Positions 51,430-61,803 of a stretch of DNA of 64,000 nucleotides are shown here, one piece after another. Each line of letters begins with the position of its first letter. The first letter of the stretch is position 1. Source of the stretch: Pararobbsia alpina_A (GTDB lineage: Bacteria > Pseudomonadota > Gammaproteobacteria > Burkholderiales > Burkholderiaceae); NCBI RefSeq assembly GCF_965118125.1, contig NZ_OZ221287.1, forward strand, positions 2,542,001-2,606,000, given 5' to 3'. Under the pieces are notes generated by a model. It was not told the origin of the DNA and searched no databases. It saw only the letters and a program-made list of their open reading frames with translations. Made by a program: the position numbers and the translations under genes.

Positions 51430-54400
51430 TCAGCCGACCCACTTGCGTGCGTTGCGATACATGCGCATCCACGGGCTGTCGCCTTCCCAATCCGACGGGT
51501 GCCAGCTCATCTGCGCCGTACGGAAGACACGCTCCGGGTGCGGCATGATGGCCGTGAAGCGGCCATCGGCCGTTGTCACGCCCGTCAGCCCCTTGGCTGA
51601 GCCGTTCGGGTTGAACGGATAGCGCTCGGTGATCGCACCGCGGTTGTCGACGTACCGCAGCGCGGTCGCGACATGCGCCTGATCGCCCTGCGCCGCGAAG
51701 TTCGCATAGCCTTCGCCATGCGACACGACCACCGGAATCTCCGAGCCCGCCATGCCATCGAAGAAGATCGAAGGCGATTGCTCGACAACAACCATCGACA
51801 GGCGCGCTTCGAACTGCTCGGACTGGTTGCGCGTGAACTTCGGCCACGCATCCGCGCCCGGAATCATCGAAGCGAGACTGCTCATCATCTGGCAGCCATT
51901 GCAGATGCCCAGCGCGAACGTGTCGCCGCGCGCGAAGAACGCCGCGAACATATCGGCGAGCACCGCGTTGAACCGGATCGTCTTGGCCCAGCCTTCACCG
52001 GCTCCGAGCACATCGCCGTACGAGAAACCGCCGCAGGCCACGAATCCGGCGAATTCCGACAGGTTCGCACGACCGCTAAGCAGGTCGCTCATATGCACGT
52101 CGCGTGCTTCAAAGCCCGCGCGGTCGAACGCATAGGCCTTCTCGATATGCGAGTTGACGCCCTGCTCGCGCAGCACCGCCACCTTCGGGCGCTTGCCCGT
52201 GGCGATAAACGGCGCGGCGATATCCGCCTTGATGTCGAACGACAGCTTCGGCGTCATGCCCGGGTCAGCTGCATCGACGATCGATTCGAACTCGCTGTCC
52301 GCACAGGCGGGGTTGTCGCGCAGCCGCGCGATGCGCCACGACACTTCAGTCCACGCCTGCTGAAGCAGCACGCGCGTAGCCGAGTAGATCTTCTTCGCGT
52401 CGCGATAGATTTCGATGTCGTCGGCGTCGTTGGGCTTACCGATCACATGGCTGCATGCGCTCAGACCATACTCGCGCAGCACGCCCATCACCGCATCGCG
52501 ATCCGACGCACGAACCTGGATCACCGCGCCGAGCTCTTCGTTGAACAGCGCGCGGATCGTACGATCGTCGCGGCGACCTGACGTCTGCTTCGCCCAGTCC
52601 TTCGCATCGCCGTAGTCCGACTCGTGCGCTTCGTCGAGCGTGAGCATGTCGACATTGAGCGACACGCCGACGTGACCTGCGAAGGCCATTTCGGCCACGG
52701 TCGCAAACAGACCGCCGTCCGAGCGATCGTGATACGCGAGCAGCTTGCCGTCGCGGTTGAGCGACTGGATCGCATTGAAGAAACGCTTGAGGTCTTCGGG
52801 ATCGTCGACGTCCGGCGCTTCATTGCCGACCTGCTGCGTAACGTGGGCCAGAATGCTGCCGCCCAGGCGCTGCTTGCCGCGGCCGAGGTCGATCGCGATC
52901 AGCACCGTATTGATTTCGCGGCTCAGCTGGGGCGTCAGGTGACGGCGCACATCTTCAACCGGCGCGAACGCCGAGATGATCAGCGACACCGGCGACACCA
53001 CTTCCTTCGCCACGCCCTGTTCATCCCACTTCGTGCGCATCGACAACGAATCCTTGCCGACCGGGATGCTGATACCGAGCGCCGGGCACAGCTCGAGCCC
53101 GACGGCCTTGACCGTGTCGAACAGCGCGGCGTCTTCACCGGGGCTGCCGCAGGCCGCCATCCAGTTCGCCGACAGCTTGAGCTTGCCAAGCGACTCGATC
53201 GGCGCCGATGCGATATTCGTGATTGCCTCGCCCACCGCCATGCGGCCCGACGCCGGTGCGTTGATCACGGCGAGCGGCGTGCGTTCGGCGATGGTCATCG
53301 CCTCGCCACGATAGCCGCTGAAATCGAGCGTCGTGATCGCACAGTCGGCGACCGGCACCTGCCACGGACCGACCATCTGATCGCGCACCGACAGGCCGCC
53401 CACCGCGCGATCGCCGATCGTGATCAGGAACGACTTGCTTGCGACCGTCGGGTGACGCAGCACAGCCAGTGCCGTATCGCCGAGTGACAGGCCCGTGACC
53501 TCGACCGGCGCGAAGTTCGGCTTGATGCGGCGAACATCACGGTACATGCGCGGCGTCTTGCCGAGCAGCACGTCCATCGGCATATCGACGGGGTCCTTCT
53601 CGTTGGCATCGGCCGCGACCAGCTTGAGCTGCTGTTCGTCGGTGGCCACACCGACCACGGCGACCGGGCAACGCTCGCGCGCGCAGATCGCTTCGAACGC
53701 AGGGAGGCTTTCCGGGGCGATCGCGAGCACGTAGCGTTCTTGCGCTTCGTTGCTCCAGATTTCGCGCGGTGCGAGACCCGACTCTTCGAGCGGCACGCGC
53801 GTGAGTTCGAACCGCGCGCCCTTGTTCGCGCCGTCGACGAGTTCGGGGAACGCGTTCGACAGACCGCCGGCGCCGACATCGTGAATACTCAGGATCGGAT
53901 TCTCCGCGCCCATCTGCCAGCAGACGTTGATCACTTCCTGCGCACGACGCTGGATTTCGGGGTTGCCGCGCTGAACCGAATCGAAGTCGAGTTCAGCCGA
54001 GTTCGCGCCCGTTGCCATCGAACTTGCGGCGCCGCCGCCCAGGCCGATCCGCATGCCGGGGCCGCCGATCTGGATCAGCAGCGTGCCCTCGGGCAAGTCG
54101 TTCTTGTGCGTGAGGCCTTCGGAGATATTGCCGATGCCGCCCGCAATCATGATCGGCTTGTGATAGCCGCGAACCGTACCGCCAACGTTCTGCTCGTAGA
54201 CGCGGAAATAGCCGCCGAGGTTCGGCCGGCCGAATTCATTGTTGAACGCCGCGCCGCCGAGCGGGCCTTCGATCATGATCGACAGCGCCGATGCGATACG
54301 GTCAGGACGGCCGTACGGCTTGGCCGCGGTCTTCGCGCTCGGGTTGCGTTGCGCGTACGGAATCGACGCGTCGAACGCGGTTTCCCATTCGCTATTGAGT

Positions 54401-55479
54401 TCCGACAGCTGGAGGTTCGACACCGAGAAGCCGACCAGACCCGCTTTCGGCTTCGCACCGCGGCCCGTCGCGCCTTCGTCGCGGATTTCACCGCCCGCGC
54501 CCGTCGATGCGCCCGGGAACGGCGAAATCGCGGTCGGGTGGTTATGCGTTTCGACCTTCATCAGCGTGTGCATCACGCCATCGGCACGCTGATAGCCACG
54601 ACCGTGGTCGGCGGCACCGGCCGGGTACCAGAACTCTGCTGCGCCGCCTTCCATGACGGCCGCATTGTCCGAATAGGCCACGATCGTGCCTTCGGGATGC
54701 TGCTGATGCGTGTGCTTGATCATGCCGAACAGCGACGTCGATTGCGCTTCGCCATCGATCGTCCACTGTGCGTTGAAAATCTTGTGACGGCAGTGCTCGC
54801 TGTTCGCCTGCGCGAACATCATGAGTTCGACATCCGTCGGATTGCGCTTGAGCTGCGTGAACGCGTCGACCAGATAGTCGATTTCGTCGTCCGCGAGGGC
54901 CAGACCGAATTCGGCATTCGCCTTTTCGAGCGCCGCGCGACCCTGACCCACGATATCGACCGACTCCATCGGACGACCCGGCAGTTCGTCGAACAGGTGC
55001 GCCGCGTCTTCACGCTTGGCGATCACCGTCTCGGTCATGCGGTCGTGCAGCGCCGAAGCGAGCGGAGCCCGCTTTTCCGCCGCGACCGGCTTGGTCTTGC
55101 CAATCAGCTTGCCCAGGCCTGCCTTAAGCGTGATCGTGTATTCGATACCGCGTTCGATGCGGCGCACATTGGTCAGCCCGCTGTTGTGCGCGATATCGCT
55201 GGCCTTGCTGGCCCACGGCGAGATCGTGCCCAGACGCGGCACGACGAGAAACGCTTCGCCCCCCTTCAGGTGCGGCTCGAACGGATCGCCATACGACAGT
55301 AACGCGCTCAGCCGGTCCCGATCCGCATCGGAAAGCGGCGCCTGGCTGCTGACGAAATGCACATAGCGGCCCTCGACATCGGCCACTTCAGGGTCGAGCG
55401 CTTGCAGCGTAGCCAGCAGGCGGGTCTTGCGAAAATCGGAGAGGGCGGATGCGCCGGCGAAATACGAGAAGTGAGCCAT
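51430..55479 (-). CDS. purL: Phosphoribosylformylglycinamidine synthase PurL
   Basis: Large single-chain enzyme of de novo purine synthesis; makes FGAM from FGAR, ATP and glutamine. 1349 residues. Order: N-terminal PurS-like part, two AIRS-type ATP-binding repeats (LMMFAQANSEHCRHKIFNA, VETHNHPTAISPFPGASTGAGGEIRDEGATGRG), then the C-terminal glutaminase. The nucleophile is in ALGICNGCQMMS and the His/Glu in MPHPERVFR. ATG 55479 (MAHFSYFAGASALSDFRK) matches the family; the open frame to 55821 crosses the promoter. Convergent with the deaminase. Confidence 0.97.
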   Translation of the reverse strand: MAHFSYFAGASALSDFRKTRLLATLQALDPEVADVEGRYVHFVSSQAPLSDADRDRLSALLSYGDPFEPHLKGGEAFLVVPRLGTISPWASKASDIAHNSGLTNVRRIERGIEYTITLKAGLGKLIGKTKPVAAEKRAPLASALHDRMTETVIAKREDAAHLFDELPGRPMESVDIVGQGRAALEKANAEFGLALADDEIDYLVDAFTQLKRNPTDVELMMFAQANSEHCRHKIFNAQWTIDGEAQSTSLFGMIKHTHQQHPEGTIVAYSDNAAVMEGGAAEFWYPAGAADHGRGYQRADGVMHTLMKVETHNHPTAISPFPGASTGAGGEIRDEGATGRGAKPKAGLVGFSVSNLQLSELNSEWETAFDASIPYAQRNPSAKTAAKPYGRPDRIASALSIMIEGPLGGAAFNNEFGRPNLGGYFRVYEQNVGGTVRGYHKPIMIAGGIGNISEGLTHKNDLPEGTLLIQIGGPGMRIGLGGGAASSMATGANSAELDFDSVQRGNPEIQRRAQEVINVCWQMGAENPILSIHDVGAGGLSNAFPELVDGANKGARFELTRVPLEESGLAPREIWSNEAQERYVLAIAPESLPAFEAICARERCPVAVVGVATDEQQLKLVAADANEKDPVDMPMDVLLGKTPRMYRDVRRIKPNFAPVEVTGLSLGDTALAVLRHPTVASKSFLITIGDRAVGGLSVRDQMVGPWQVPVADCAITTLDFSGYRGEAMTIAERTPLAVINAPASGRMAVGEAITNIASAPIESLGKLKLSANWMAACGSPGEDAALFDTVKAVGLELCPALGISIPVGKDSLSMRTKWDEQGVAKEVVSPVSLIISAFAPVEDVRRHLTPQLSREINTVLIAIDLGRGKQRLGGSILAHVTQQVGNEAPDVDDPEDLKRFFNAIQSLNRDGKLLAYHDRSDGGLFATVAEMAFAGHVGVSLNVDMLTLDEAHESDYGDAKDWAKQTSGRRDDRTIRALFNEELGAVIQVRASDRDAVMGVLREYGLSACSHVIGKPNDADDIEIYRDAKKIYSATRVLLQQAWTEVSWRIARLRDNPACADSEFESIVDAADPGMTPKLSFDIKADIAAPFIATGKRPKVAVLREQGVNSHIEKAYAFDRAGFEARDVHMSDLLSGRANLSEFAGFVACGGFSYGDVLGAGEGWAKTIRFNAVLADMFAAFFARGDTFALGICNGCQMMSSLASMIPGADAWPKFTRNQSEQFEARLSMVVVEQSPSIFFDGMAGSEIPVVVSHGEGYANFAAQGDQAHVATALRYVDNRGAITERYPFNPNGSAKGLTGVTTADGRFTAIMPHPERVFRTAQMSWHPSDWEGDSPWMRMYRNARKWVG

Positions 55480-55570
55480 GAGGTGCGAGCTTGGTCGAAG
55501 CGGCTGAAAAGACGGGCGCCCTGTCACAGCGCGGCCGGTGGGCCGTGCGCGGCAGTCTGGAGAGACCGAG

Positions 55571-55576
55571 ATTATA
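55571..55576 (-). promoter_or_regulatory. -10 element upstream of purL
   Basis: An exact TATAAT on the minus strand, giving a start near 55564 and an 85-nt leader. No good -35 at 16-18 bp spacing, so an activator or weak promoter is possible. Confidence 0.45.
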
Positions 55577-55777
55577 CCGTGTGATATGTAACAACGTCGC
55601 CTCGTCACTCGGTCGGCATGTTTTGCCGGCACGTTTGCGCTGACCGGTAGGGACAAATGACTTTTGCGGCGCTTCCGGCAACGTCGCTTCCGCGCTATGA
55701 TTGCGCGCTTTCCGGCGGTGTCCCGACGCCCTCCGGTGCTTCGAACACTCGGCCGAATCCCGGCTCTCCAGACTTTC

Positions 55778-57094
55778 ATGGACGTCATCGTTATTGGCGG
55801 CGGCTTGACCGGCGTCACCACTGCCTATCAGTTGCGCGCCGCGGGCCACCGGGTGTGCGTGATCGAGCAGCACGCGACGGTTGCCCAGGAGGCAAGCTTC
55901 GGCCAGGGTGGCCTCTTGCTGCCGACGCCGCTCGACGTCTGGTTCGGTCCCGGCCTCGCCTTCGGCATGCGCCAGATGCTGTTCGGCTCGCGCAACGGCA
56001 TGATTTACCAGCCCGGACTCAGCGCCGGCGCCCGCCGCTTCGTCCGCCAGCTCAATGCCGCGCGCGAACCCGAACCGTTCGCCGCGCAATGTGAAAAACT
56101 CCGCCCGCTGATCGAACTTTCGCGCCGCACGCTCGTGGAGATGGAAAGCCGGCACGCGATGGAGTTCGAGCAACGCGACGGCGTCCTGCACCTGTTCCGC
56201 ACGCCGCGCGAACTCAAGCAGGCTGCGTCGGCGCTTGCCCTGCTTGCCCAATTCGAATATCCGCACCAGGTGCTCGACGGCGACGGATGCCGCGGCGTCG
56301 AACCGTCCGTGCCGGTTGGCGAGGCGCTGGCGGGCGGCGTGTTCTTCCCCTACGAACGCAGCGCAAATTGCCCGTTGTTCACCAAGCAGCTCAAGACGCT
56401 GCTCGATGAACACGATGTCGAGTTTGCGCTCGGACGCCGTGCGGATTCCATCCGCCTCGACTCGGGACGCGTCGTCGTCGAAATGACACCGCAGTCGGAC
56501 CATGCCAACGGGCATCGCGGAGCGACCGAATCGATCGCGGGCGATGCACTCGTGCTGGCTGCGGGCGCGAACACGCAGGCCTTGCTCGCGCAAGCCGGCA
56601 TGCGTGTTCCGCTCTACCCTGCGCGCGTGCATGCGCTGACCGCGCCGATCGGCTATGAGGAACACGCGCCGCACGTCGCCGTCGTCGACTACGAAAGCCG
56701 TGTCTCGATCAGCCGTCTGCACAATCGCATGCGCTATGCGAGCGCGCCTGTCCTTCAGGGCCGGCGCAAGACGTTCCGGACCACGCCGCCGAAGCTGCGC
56801 GAACGTGCGCTCGATACGCTGGGTCAGGCGGGTCACACGTGGGTGCCTGGCGCAGCCAAGCTGTCGGCGATGCGCGACTGGGACAGCGTCACGCTGCTCT
56901 CGCCCGATGGCTTGCCCGTGACCGGCGCCACCGCGCATCCGCGGCTCTTTATCAATACGGGTCACGGCCCGGGCGGATGGGGACTCGCCTGCGGCACGGC
57001 GAAGATCGTCGCAGATCTCGTCAGCGGCCAGACACCCGAGATCGATTCAAACACGATCGCGGCGCTCTCACCGGCGCGGTTTGGTCACTCCTGA
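55778..57094 (+). CDS. D-amino acid dehydrogenase-like FAD enzyme
   Basis: FAD-dependent oxidoreductase of the DAO/DadA family, 438 residues. Dinucleotide motif VIGGGLTGVTTAYQLRAAGHRV at the N-terminus, GQGGLLLP flavin loop, and the C-terminal FAD motif NTGHGPGGWGLACGTAKIVADL. Probably oxidises a D- or imino acid at the inner membrane; substrate not certain. ATG 55778 is the first codon of the Rossmann strand. Divergent from purL across about 300 bp, which holds the purL -10 and nothing else clear. Confidence 0.9.
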   Translation: MDVIVIGGGLTGVTTAYQLRAAGHRVCVIEQHATVAQEASFGQGGLLLPTPLDVWFGPGLAFGMRQMLFGSRNGMIYQPGLSAGARRFVRQLNAAREPEPFAAQCEKLRPLIELSRRTLVEMESRHAMEFEQRDGVLHLFRTPRELKQAASALALLAQFEYPHQVLDGDGCRGVEPSVPVGEALAGGVFFPYERSANCPLFTKQLKTLLDEHDVEFALGRRADSIRLDSGRVVVEMTPQSDHANGHRGATESIAGDALVLAAGANTQALLAQAGMRVPLYPARVHALTAPIGYEEHAPHVAVVDYESRVSISRLHNRMRYASAPVLQGRRKTFRTTPPKLRERALDTLGQAGHTWVPGAAKLSAMRDWDSVTLLSPDGLPVTGATAHPRLFINTGHGPGGWGLACGTAKIVADLVSGQTPEIDSNTIAALSPARFGHS

Positions 57095-57109
57095 AAACGC
57101 GTCAGGCAG

Positions 57110-57151
57110 GCGCGGTCGGCTAGGTGCGGCCGGCTAGGCGCGGCCGGCCTG
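57110..57151 (+). repeat. Three tandem 14-bp GC-rich repeats
   Basis: GCGCGGTCGGCTAG, GTGCGGCCGGCTAG, GCGCGGCCGGCCTG in succession, just after the DadA-like stop. Confidence 0.65.
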
Positions 57152-57319
57152 TTCCGATCGGGCATGAGCGGCTGGACGCGACCGGCAACCACAACGCACG
57201 GTGACTCGCTCGGCGATATACGCTCTGCTTGCACTGGCGAGTGCACTGGCATGACGTGAAAGAACGGATAAGGCGCGCGCCGATACAATGGCCGCATCCC
57301 GTGCCTTCGCTGCCTCGAT

Positions 57320-58891
57320 ATGACCGACCTGTTCGTTCCGACGCGTGACCGAGCCCTTCCCCTTTACACCATCGAAGCGCTGCGCGAGGTCGAGCACACC
57401 GCGCAAGCGCAGCTCCCGCCGCACACGCTGATGGCTCGCGCAGGCGCCGCGGCCGCGCAGTTTCTGGCCGGCCGGCTCGCCAGCGCGAGTGCGCGCCATC
57501 GCAGCGTCTGGTTCGTCGCAGGGCCGGGCAACAATGGCGGCGACGCACTCGTTGCGGCCCTCGAACTCAAACGCCATGGCATCGCAGCCGGCGTCGCACT
57601 GCCCGTGGACCCCAAGCCCGATGACGCCCGCTGGGCGCTCGCGAGCGCACGTGCCGCCGGCGTGCGCATCGACTCCAGCCTGCCTGCTTCGCTCGACGGC
57701 TGTGCCTGGCTCGTCGACGGCGTGCTCGGCATCGGTATCGAGCGGGCTTTCCCTGGCGACGACGACTCCCCGTTCCGCGGCTTCGCCCACCGGCTTGCCG
57801 ACGCCCGATCGTCCGGCTTGCCCATCCTCGCGCTCGACGTGCCGAGCGGGCTCAATAGCGATACCGGCCAGCCGGTTGGCCGCGGCTCGCCCGTCACGGC
57901 GACGCACACGCTGACGTTCATCGCCGCCAAGCCAGGCCTCTTCACCGGTCGTGGCCGCGATTTCGCGGGTGAGATCTTTGTTGCACCGATCGGGCTCGAC
58001 GCATGGCAGCGCGATGTCGAGCGCCCCGACGTCGCGCTGCCGCGTCTCAATGCGCCGTCGGGCTTCGGTGCTTCGCTACCCCGACGAGAAGCCAGCGCGC
58101 ATAAAGGCACCTTCGGCACGCTTGCGGTCGTCGGCGGGGCAAGCGGCATGATGGGTGCCCCGATCCTTGCCGCACGCGCGGCACTCTATGCAGGATCGGG
58201 CAAGATTCACGTGGCGTTTCTCGGGCCGGATTTCCCGCCCTACGATCCGCCGCATCCCGAGCTGATGCTCGGCGAACTCGACGCTCTGCCGCTCGAACGC
58301 ATGACCGCGCTCGCGATCGGCTGCGGCATGGGACAGGGCGACGATGCTCACCGCGCACTGCTTCGCGCGCTGGCCGTCGACTGTGCGAAGGTCGTCGACG
58401 CCGATGCGCTGAACGGCGTGGCCAATCACGCCGACGCGGCTAACTTGCTGCGCGAGCATTCGAACAACACGGTGCTCACGCCCCACCCGCTCGAGGCCGC
58501 GCGATTGCTCGGCGCCGACGTCGCCGGTGTCGAGCAGGACCGCGTGCGCGCGGCGCGCACGCTGGCCGCAAAGTTTCGTGCCACGGTCGTGCTCAAGGGA
58601 TCGGGCACGATCATCGCCGCGGCCGACGGACGCCGGATCGCCATCAACCCGACCGGCAACGCCGGACTCGCCACCGGAGGATCGGGCGACACGCTGGGCG
58701 GCATGATCGGCGCGCTGCTCGCGCAGCGGATGAGCGCCTTCGAGGCGGCTTGCGCAGGTGTCTTCCTGCACGGCCGCGCGGCCGAAGTACTCGCGGAGCA
58801 AGGCGAAGGCCCGGCCGGACTGACCGCGGGCGAATTGCCCCCCACCTTTCGGCGTTTGCTGAACGACATGATGAACACCGTCCAACGTTAG
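57320..58891 (+). CDS. nnr: Bifunctional NAD(P)H-hydrate repair enzyme
   Basis: 523-residue fusion that repairs damaged NAD(P)HX. The N-terminal epimerase (YjeF_N; LPPHTLMARAGAAAAQF, AGPGNNGGDALVAAL, LDVPSGLNSDTG) interconverts R and S forms. The C-terminal ribokinase-like dehydratase (HKGTFGTLAVVGGASGMMGAPILAARAAL, VLTPHPLEAARLLG, NPTGNAGLATGGSGDTLGG) restores NAD(P)H with ADP/ATP. Cytoplasmic. ATG 57320 gives 30 residues before the epimerase core. Stands alone. Confidence 0.94.
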   Translation: MTDLFVPTRDRALPLYTIEALREVEHTAQAQLPPHTLMARAGAAAAQFLAGRLASASARHRSVWFVAGPGNNGGDALVAALELKRHGIAAGVALPVDPKPDDARWALASARAAGVRIDSSLPASLDGCAWLVDGVLGIGIERAFPGDDDSPFRGFAHRLADARSSGLPILALDVPSGLNSDTGQPVGRGSPVTATHTLTFIAAKPGLFTGRGRDFAGEIFVAPIGLDAWQRDVERPDVALPRLNAPSGFGASLPRREASAHKGTFGTLAVVGGASGMMGAPILAARAALYAGSGKIHVAFLGPDFPPYDPPHPELMLGELDALPLERMTALAIGCGMGQGDDAHRALLRALAVDCAKVVDADALNGVANHADAANLLREHSNNTVLTPHPLEAARLLGADVAGVEQDRVRAARTLAAKFRATVVLKGSGTIIAAADGRRIAINPTGNAGLATGGSGDTLGGMIGALLAQRMSAFEAACAGVFLHGRAAEVLAEQGEGPAGLTAGELPPTFRRLLNDMMNTVQR

Positions 58892-59326
58892 CCGAACCCT
58901 GTACGCGGCGCGAAACGCATCGCGGCAGGCTGTGGGTACGCGGATCGCCAGGCCAGCCCGCAGTGCGGGCCGCACGCCTTCGACCTGCACTGCGCCATGC
59001 GCGCCAATCCGCTAACGTAGCCCCGTTTGTTGCCCGTTCGCCGAATCGACCGGTCCCGATGCTGACCGCATCCATGCGTCACCAAAGGGTCAGATTCTCT
59101 GGAGGCTGTCACCCGCCCTCGCTATACTGCATGACTTGTCGCCTGCTTCACTCCGGACCATCTCCTCGGGATGCATCGGTTGGCGTTGCCTCTGCTTCGC
59201 ACGTGTACGCGTGCAAGGCGCAGGAACAGCACGCCCACCCCGGAATTGTGCGTCGATGCCCAAGCGGTGATGCGCTCGACGTGCACGAAGCATTTCTTTC
59301 GTTGTGTCTTGCCTGACTGAGCTGCC
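58892..59326. other. 435-bp gap before pgi, no gene found
   Basis: Open frames here are extensions of neighbours or lack a ribosome binding site. A -10-like TATACT lies at 59123-59128 with a poor -35 and could start pgi transcription, leaving a 195-nt leader. I see no repeat or terminator. Confidence 0.4.
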
Positions 59327-60955
59327 ATGACTCTGAAATCACTGCCCGCCTGGACCGCGCTCGAAGCGCACTATCAACAGATCCGCGACAAGCATCTGCG
59401 CGAATGGTTTGCCGAAGACAAGCAAGGCGGCACCTCGCGTGCCGAACGCTATACGATCTCGGGCGCAGGCCTCGGCTTCGATTTCTCCAAGCACCGCATC
59501 GACGACAAGGCACTGTCGCTGCTGGTCGATCTCGCGAAGCAGGCTGGTGTCGAAGCACGCCGCGATGCGATGTTCGCCGGTGAGATCGTGAACCCGACCG
59601 AACACCGCGCGGTGCTCCATACGGCCCTGCGCTCGCACGACGTCAACGCCCCGTTTGCGAAAGAAGTCCAGGCCGAACGCGCCAAGATGTCGGTGTTTGC
59701 CGACAAGGTGCGCAGCGGCGCATGGACGGGCCACACGGGCAAACCCATCCGTCACATCGTCAATATCGGTATCGGTGGTTCGGATCTCGGCCCGAAGATG
59801 GTCGTGCATGCACTCCACCAGTTCGCCGATCCGAAGATCAAGTCGTATTTCGTGTCGAACGTCGATGGCGCCGATCTGCAACGCGTGCTCGAACAGATCG
59901 ATCCGGAAACGACACTCGCGGTCATCGTCTCGAAGACCTTCACGACGCAGGAAACGCTGACCAACGCCATTTCGCTGCGCGACTGGTTCGTGAAGAACGG
60001 CGTCAAGGAAACGGATCTCGCGAAGCATTTCGTCGGCGTATCGTCCAACGTCGCCGAGGTCGTCAAGTTCGGGATCGCCGAGGAAAACATCTTCCAGATG
60101 TGGGACTGGGTCGGTGGCCGCTATTCGCTGTGGTCGGCCGTCGGTCTGTCGATCATGCTCGCGGTCGGCCCGAATCATTTCGACAATCTGCTGGCCGGCG
60201 CGGAACGCATGGACCGCCACTTCCAGGAAGCGCCGCTCGAGCGCAACCTGCCGGTGATCATGGGCGTGCTCGGCGTCTGGTACCGGAACTTCTTCGGTTC
60301 GCAAAGCCAGCTGGTCGCTCCGTACTCGGAATCGTTACATTTCCTGCCGTCGTATCTGCAGCAGCTCGAGATGGAAAGCAACGGCAAGTCGGCGCAACTC
60401 AGCGGCGAGATGGTCGACTACCCGACCGCGGCCGTGATCTGGGGCGAACCCGGCACGAACGGTCAGCACGCGTTCTTCCAGATGATTCACCAGGGCCCGA
60501 CGCTGATCCCGATCGACTTCATCGCCCTGCTGACGGCAGAACATCCGTTGCCCCATCACCATGACCGCCTGCTCGCGAACTGCTTCGCACAGAGCGAAGC
60601 CCTGATGGTGGGCCGCACGGTCGAGGAAGCGAAGAAGATCGCCGGTCCGGACAAGCCCGAACTCGTGCCACACATCGTGTTCCCTGGCAATCGTCCGAGC
60701 ACGACGATCCTGCTCGACGAACTGAATCCGACGACGCTCGGCGCACTGATCGCGCTCTACGAACACAAGGTGCTCGTACAAGGCACGATCTGGAACGTCA
60801 ACTCGTTCGATCAATGGGGCGTCGAGCTCGGCAAGATCCTCGGCAGGGTCGTCGAAGCCGATCTGATTGCGGATGCACCGGTCGATCCGGCCAAGCATGA
60901 TTCGTCGACGACCGCGCTGATCGCGCGTGCGCGTGCGAAGGCCGGCCGCAAGTAA
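59327..60955 (+). CDS. pgi: Glucose-6-phosphate isomerase
   Basis: Interconverts glucose-6-phosphate and fructose-6-phosphate, cytoplasmic dimer. 542 residues. Substrate loops NIGIGGSDLGPKMV and VSKTFTTQETLTNA; signature VWGGRYS-like WDWVGGRYSLWSAVGLSI; GEPGTNGQHAFFQMIHQG; C-terminal NVNSFDQWGVELGK with the catalytic lysine. ATG 59327 is preceded by GAGCTGCC, a modest ribosome binding site. Ends before a tandem repeat and a shared terminator. Confidence 0.97.
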   Translation: MTLKSLPAWTALEAHYQQIRDKHLREWFAEDKQGGTSRAERYTISGAGLGFDFSKHRIDDKALSLLVDLAKQAGVEARRDAMFAGEIVNPTEHRAVLHTALRSHDVNAPFAKEVQAERAKMSVFADKVRSGAWTGHTGKPIRHIVNIGIGGSDLGPKMVVHALHQFADPKIKSYFVSNVDGADLQRVLEQIDPETTLAVIVSKTFTTQETLTNAISLRDWFVKNGVKETDLAKHFVGVSSNVAEVVKFGIAEENIFQMWDWVGGRYSLWSAVGLSIMLAVGPNHFDNLLAGAERMDRHFQEAPLERNLPVIMGVLGVWYRNFFGSQSQLVAPYSESLHFLPSYLQQLEMESNGKSAQLSGEMVDYPTAAVIWGEPGTNGQHAFFQMIHQGPTLIPIDFIALLTAEHPLPHHHDRLLANCFAQSEALMVGRTVEEAKKIAGPDKPELVPHIVFPGNRPSTTILLDELNPTTLGALIALYEHKVLVQGTIWNVNSFDQWGVELGKILGRVVEADLIADAPVDPAKHDSSTTALIARARAKAGRK

Positions 60956-61018
60956 CACGCGCATGGCCTGACCGCGTCGCAGCGAGTCAGGCGAGTCAAT
61001 CGCGAATAGAAAGCGCAA

Positions 61019-61067
61019 AGCACGAAGCACGAAGCACGAAGCACGAAAGACAAAGCACGAAACATAA
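61019..61067 (+). repeat. 7-bp repeats after pgi
   Basis: AGCACGA four times perfectly, then two degenerate units around a fifth perfect copy (seven units in all), directly before the pgi terminator. Confidence 0.75.
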
Positions 61068-61096
61068 AGGGCGTCCTGCGAAGGACGCCCTTTTTT
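61067..61096. terminator. Bidirectional terminator between pgi and the ABC gene
   Basis: Perfect 11-bp stem AAGGGCGTCCT/AGGACGCCCTT, loop GCGA, with six Ts on the plus side and A-rich sequence on the other. Serves both convergent genes. Confidence 0.85.
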
Positions 61097-61098
61097 GT

Positions 61099-61803
61099 TC
61101 AGGACTCGGCGGCGGCAGACGGCTGCCGGATCCTTCCCGCCTCGATCGTGATCGTCGTCGCGCAGCGGCTCGCAAGGTCGATGTCGTGGGTGACCAGCAC
61201 GAGCGTCGCGCCCGTTTCCCGATTCAGATCGAACATCAGGTTGATGACCGCTTCGCCATTGGCCGCGTCGAGACTACCCGTCGGCTCATCGGCAAACAGC
61301 ACATCCGGCCTCGTCACAAAGGCGCGCGCGAGTGCGACGCGCTGCTGCTCGCCGCCCGACAAATGCTTCGGGTAGTGCGACATGCGCGCCCCGAGCCCGA
61401 CGCGTTGCAGCCACTCCTTCGCGCGCTCGATCGCATCCTGTGTTTCGCCGCGCAGCTCGAGCGGCAGCATCACGTTCTCAAGCGCGGTCAGATGCGGCAT
61501 CAACTGAAACGACTGGAACACGAAGCCCACACGCCCGCTTCGTAGTGCCGCCCGGCGGTCTTCATCGAGCTGCGTGAGGTCCTCGCCAAATAGCCTGACC
61601 GTCCCCGCACTCGCCGTATCGAGACCCGCGAGCAAACCGAGCAGCGTCGATTTCCCCGACCCGGAAGCGCCGACGATCGCTACACTGCTGGCTGGCATCA
61701 CCACAAAGCCGATGTCGTCGAGGATCGTCAGTTCACCGTCGGCATCGCGGACAACCTTTCGCAAACCTTCTACTGCAATGATCGGATCGAACGTGTTTTG
61801 CAT
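61099..61803 (-). CDS. LolD/YbbA-type ABC transporter ATPase
   Basis: 234-residue ATP-binding subunit of the MacB/LolD/YbbA group. Walker A GASGSGKS near 46-53, Q-loop FVFQSFQLMPHL, signature LSGGEQQRVALARAF, Walker B VLFADEPTGSLD, switch LVTHDID. The permease (YbbP-like) is not in the window. As in E. coli (ybbA-tesA) it is divergent from tesA. The ATG at 61803 shares two bases with the tesA start; a longer frame to 62085 runs through tesA and is rejected. Confidence 0.9.
   Translation of the reverse strand: MQNTFDPIIAVEGLRKVVRDADGELTILDDIGFVVMPASSVAIVGASGSGKSTLLGLLAGLDTASAGTVRLFGEDLTQLDEDRRAALRSGRVGFVFQSFQLMPHLTALENVMLPLELRGETQDAIERAKEWLQRVGLGARMSHYPKHLSGGEQQRVALARAFVTRPDVLFADEPTGSLDAANGEAVINLMFDLNRETGATLVLVTHDIDLASRCATTITIEAGRIRQPSAAAES

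Noticed and set aside
53740..55302. 520-residue plus-strand frame opposite purL
   Set aside because: Antisense shadow of PurL with Arg/Ala-rich composition.
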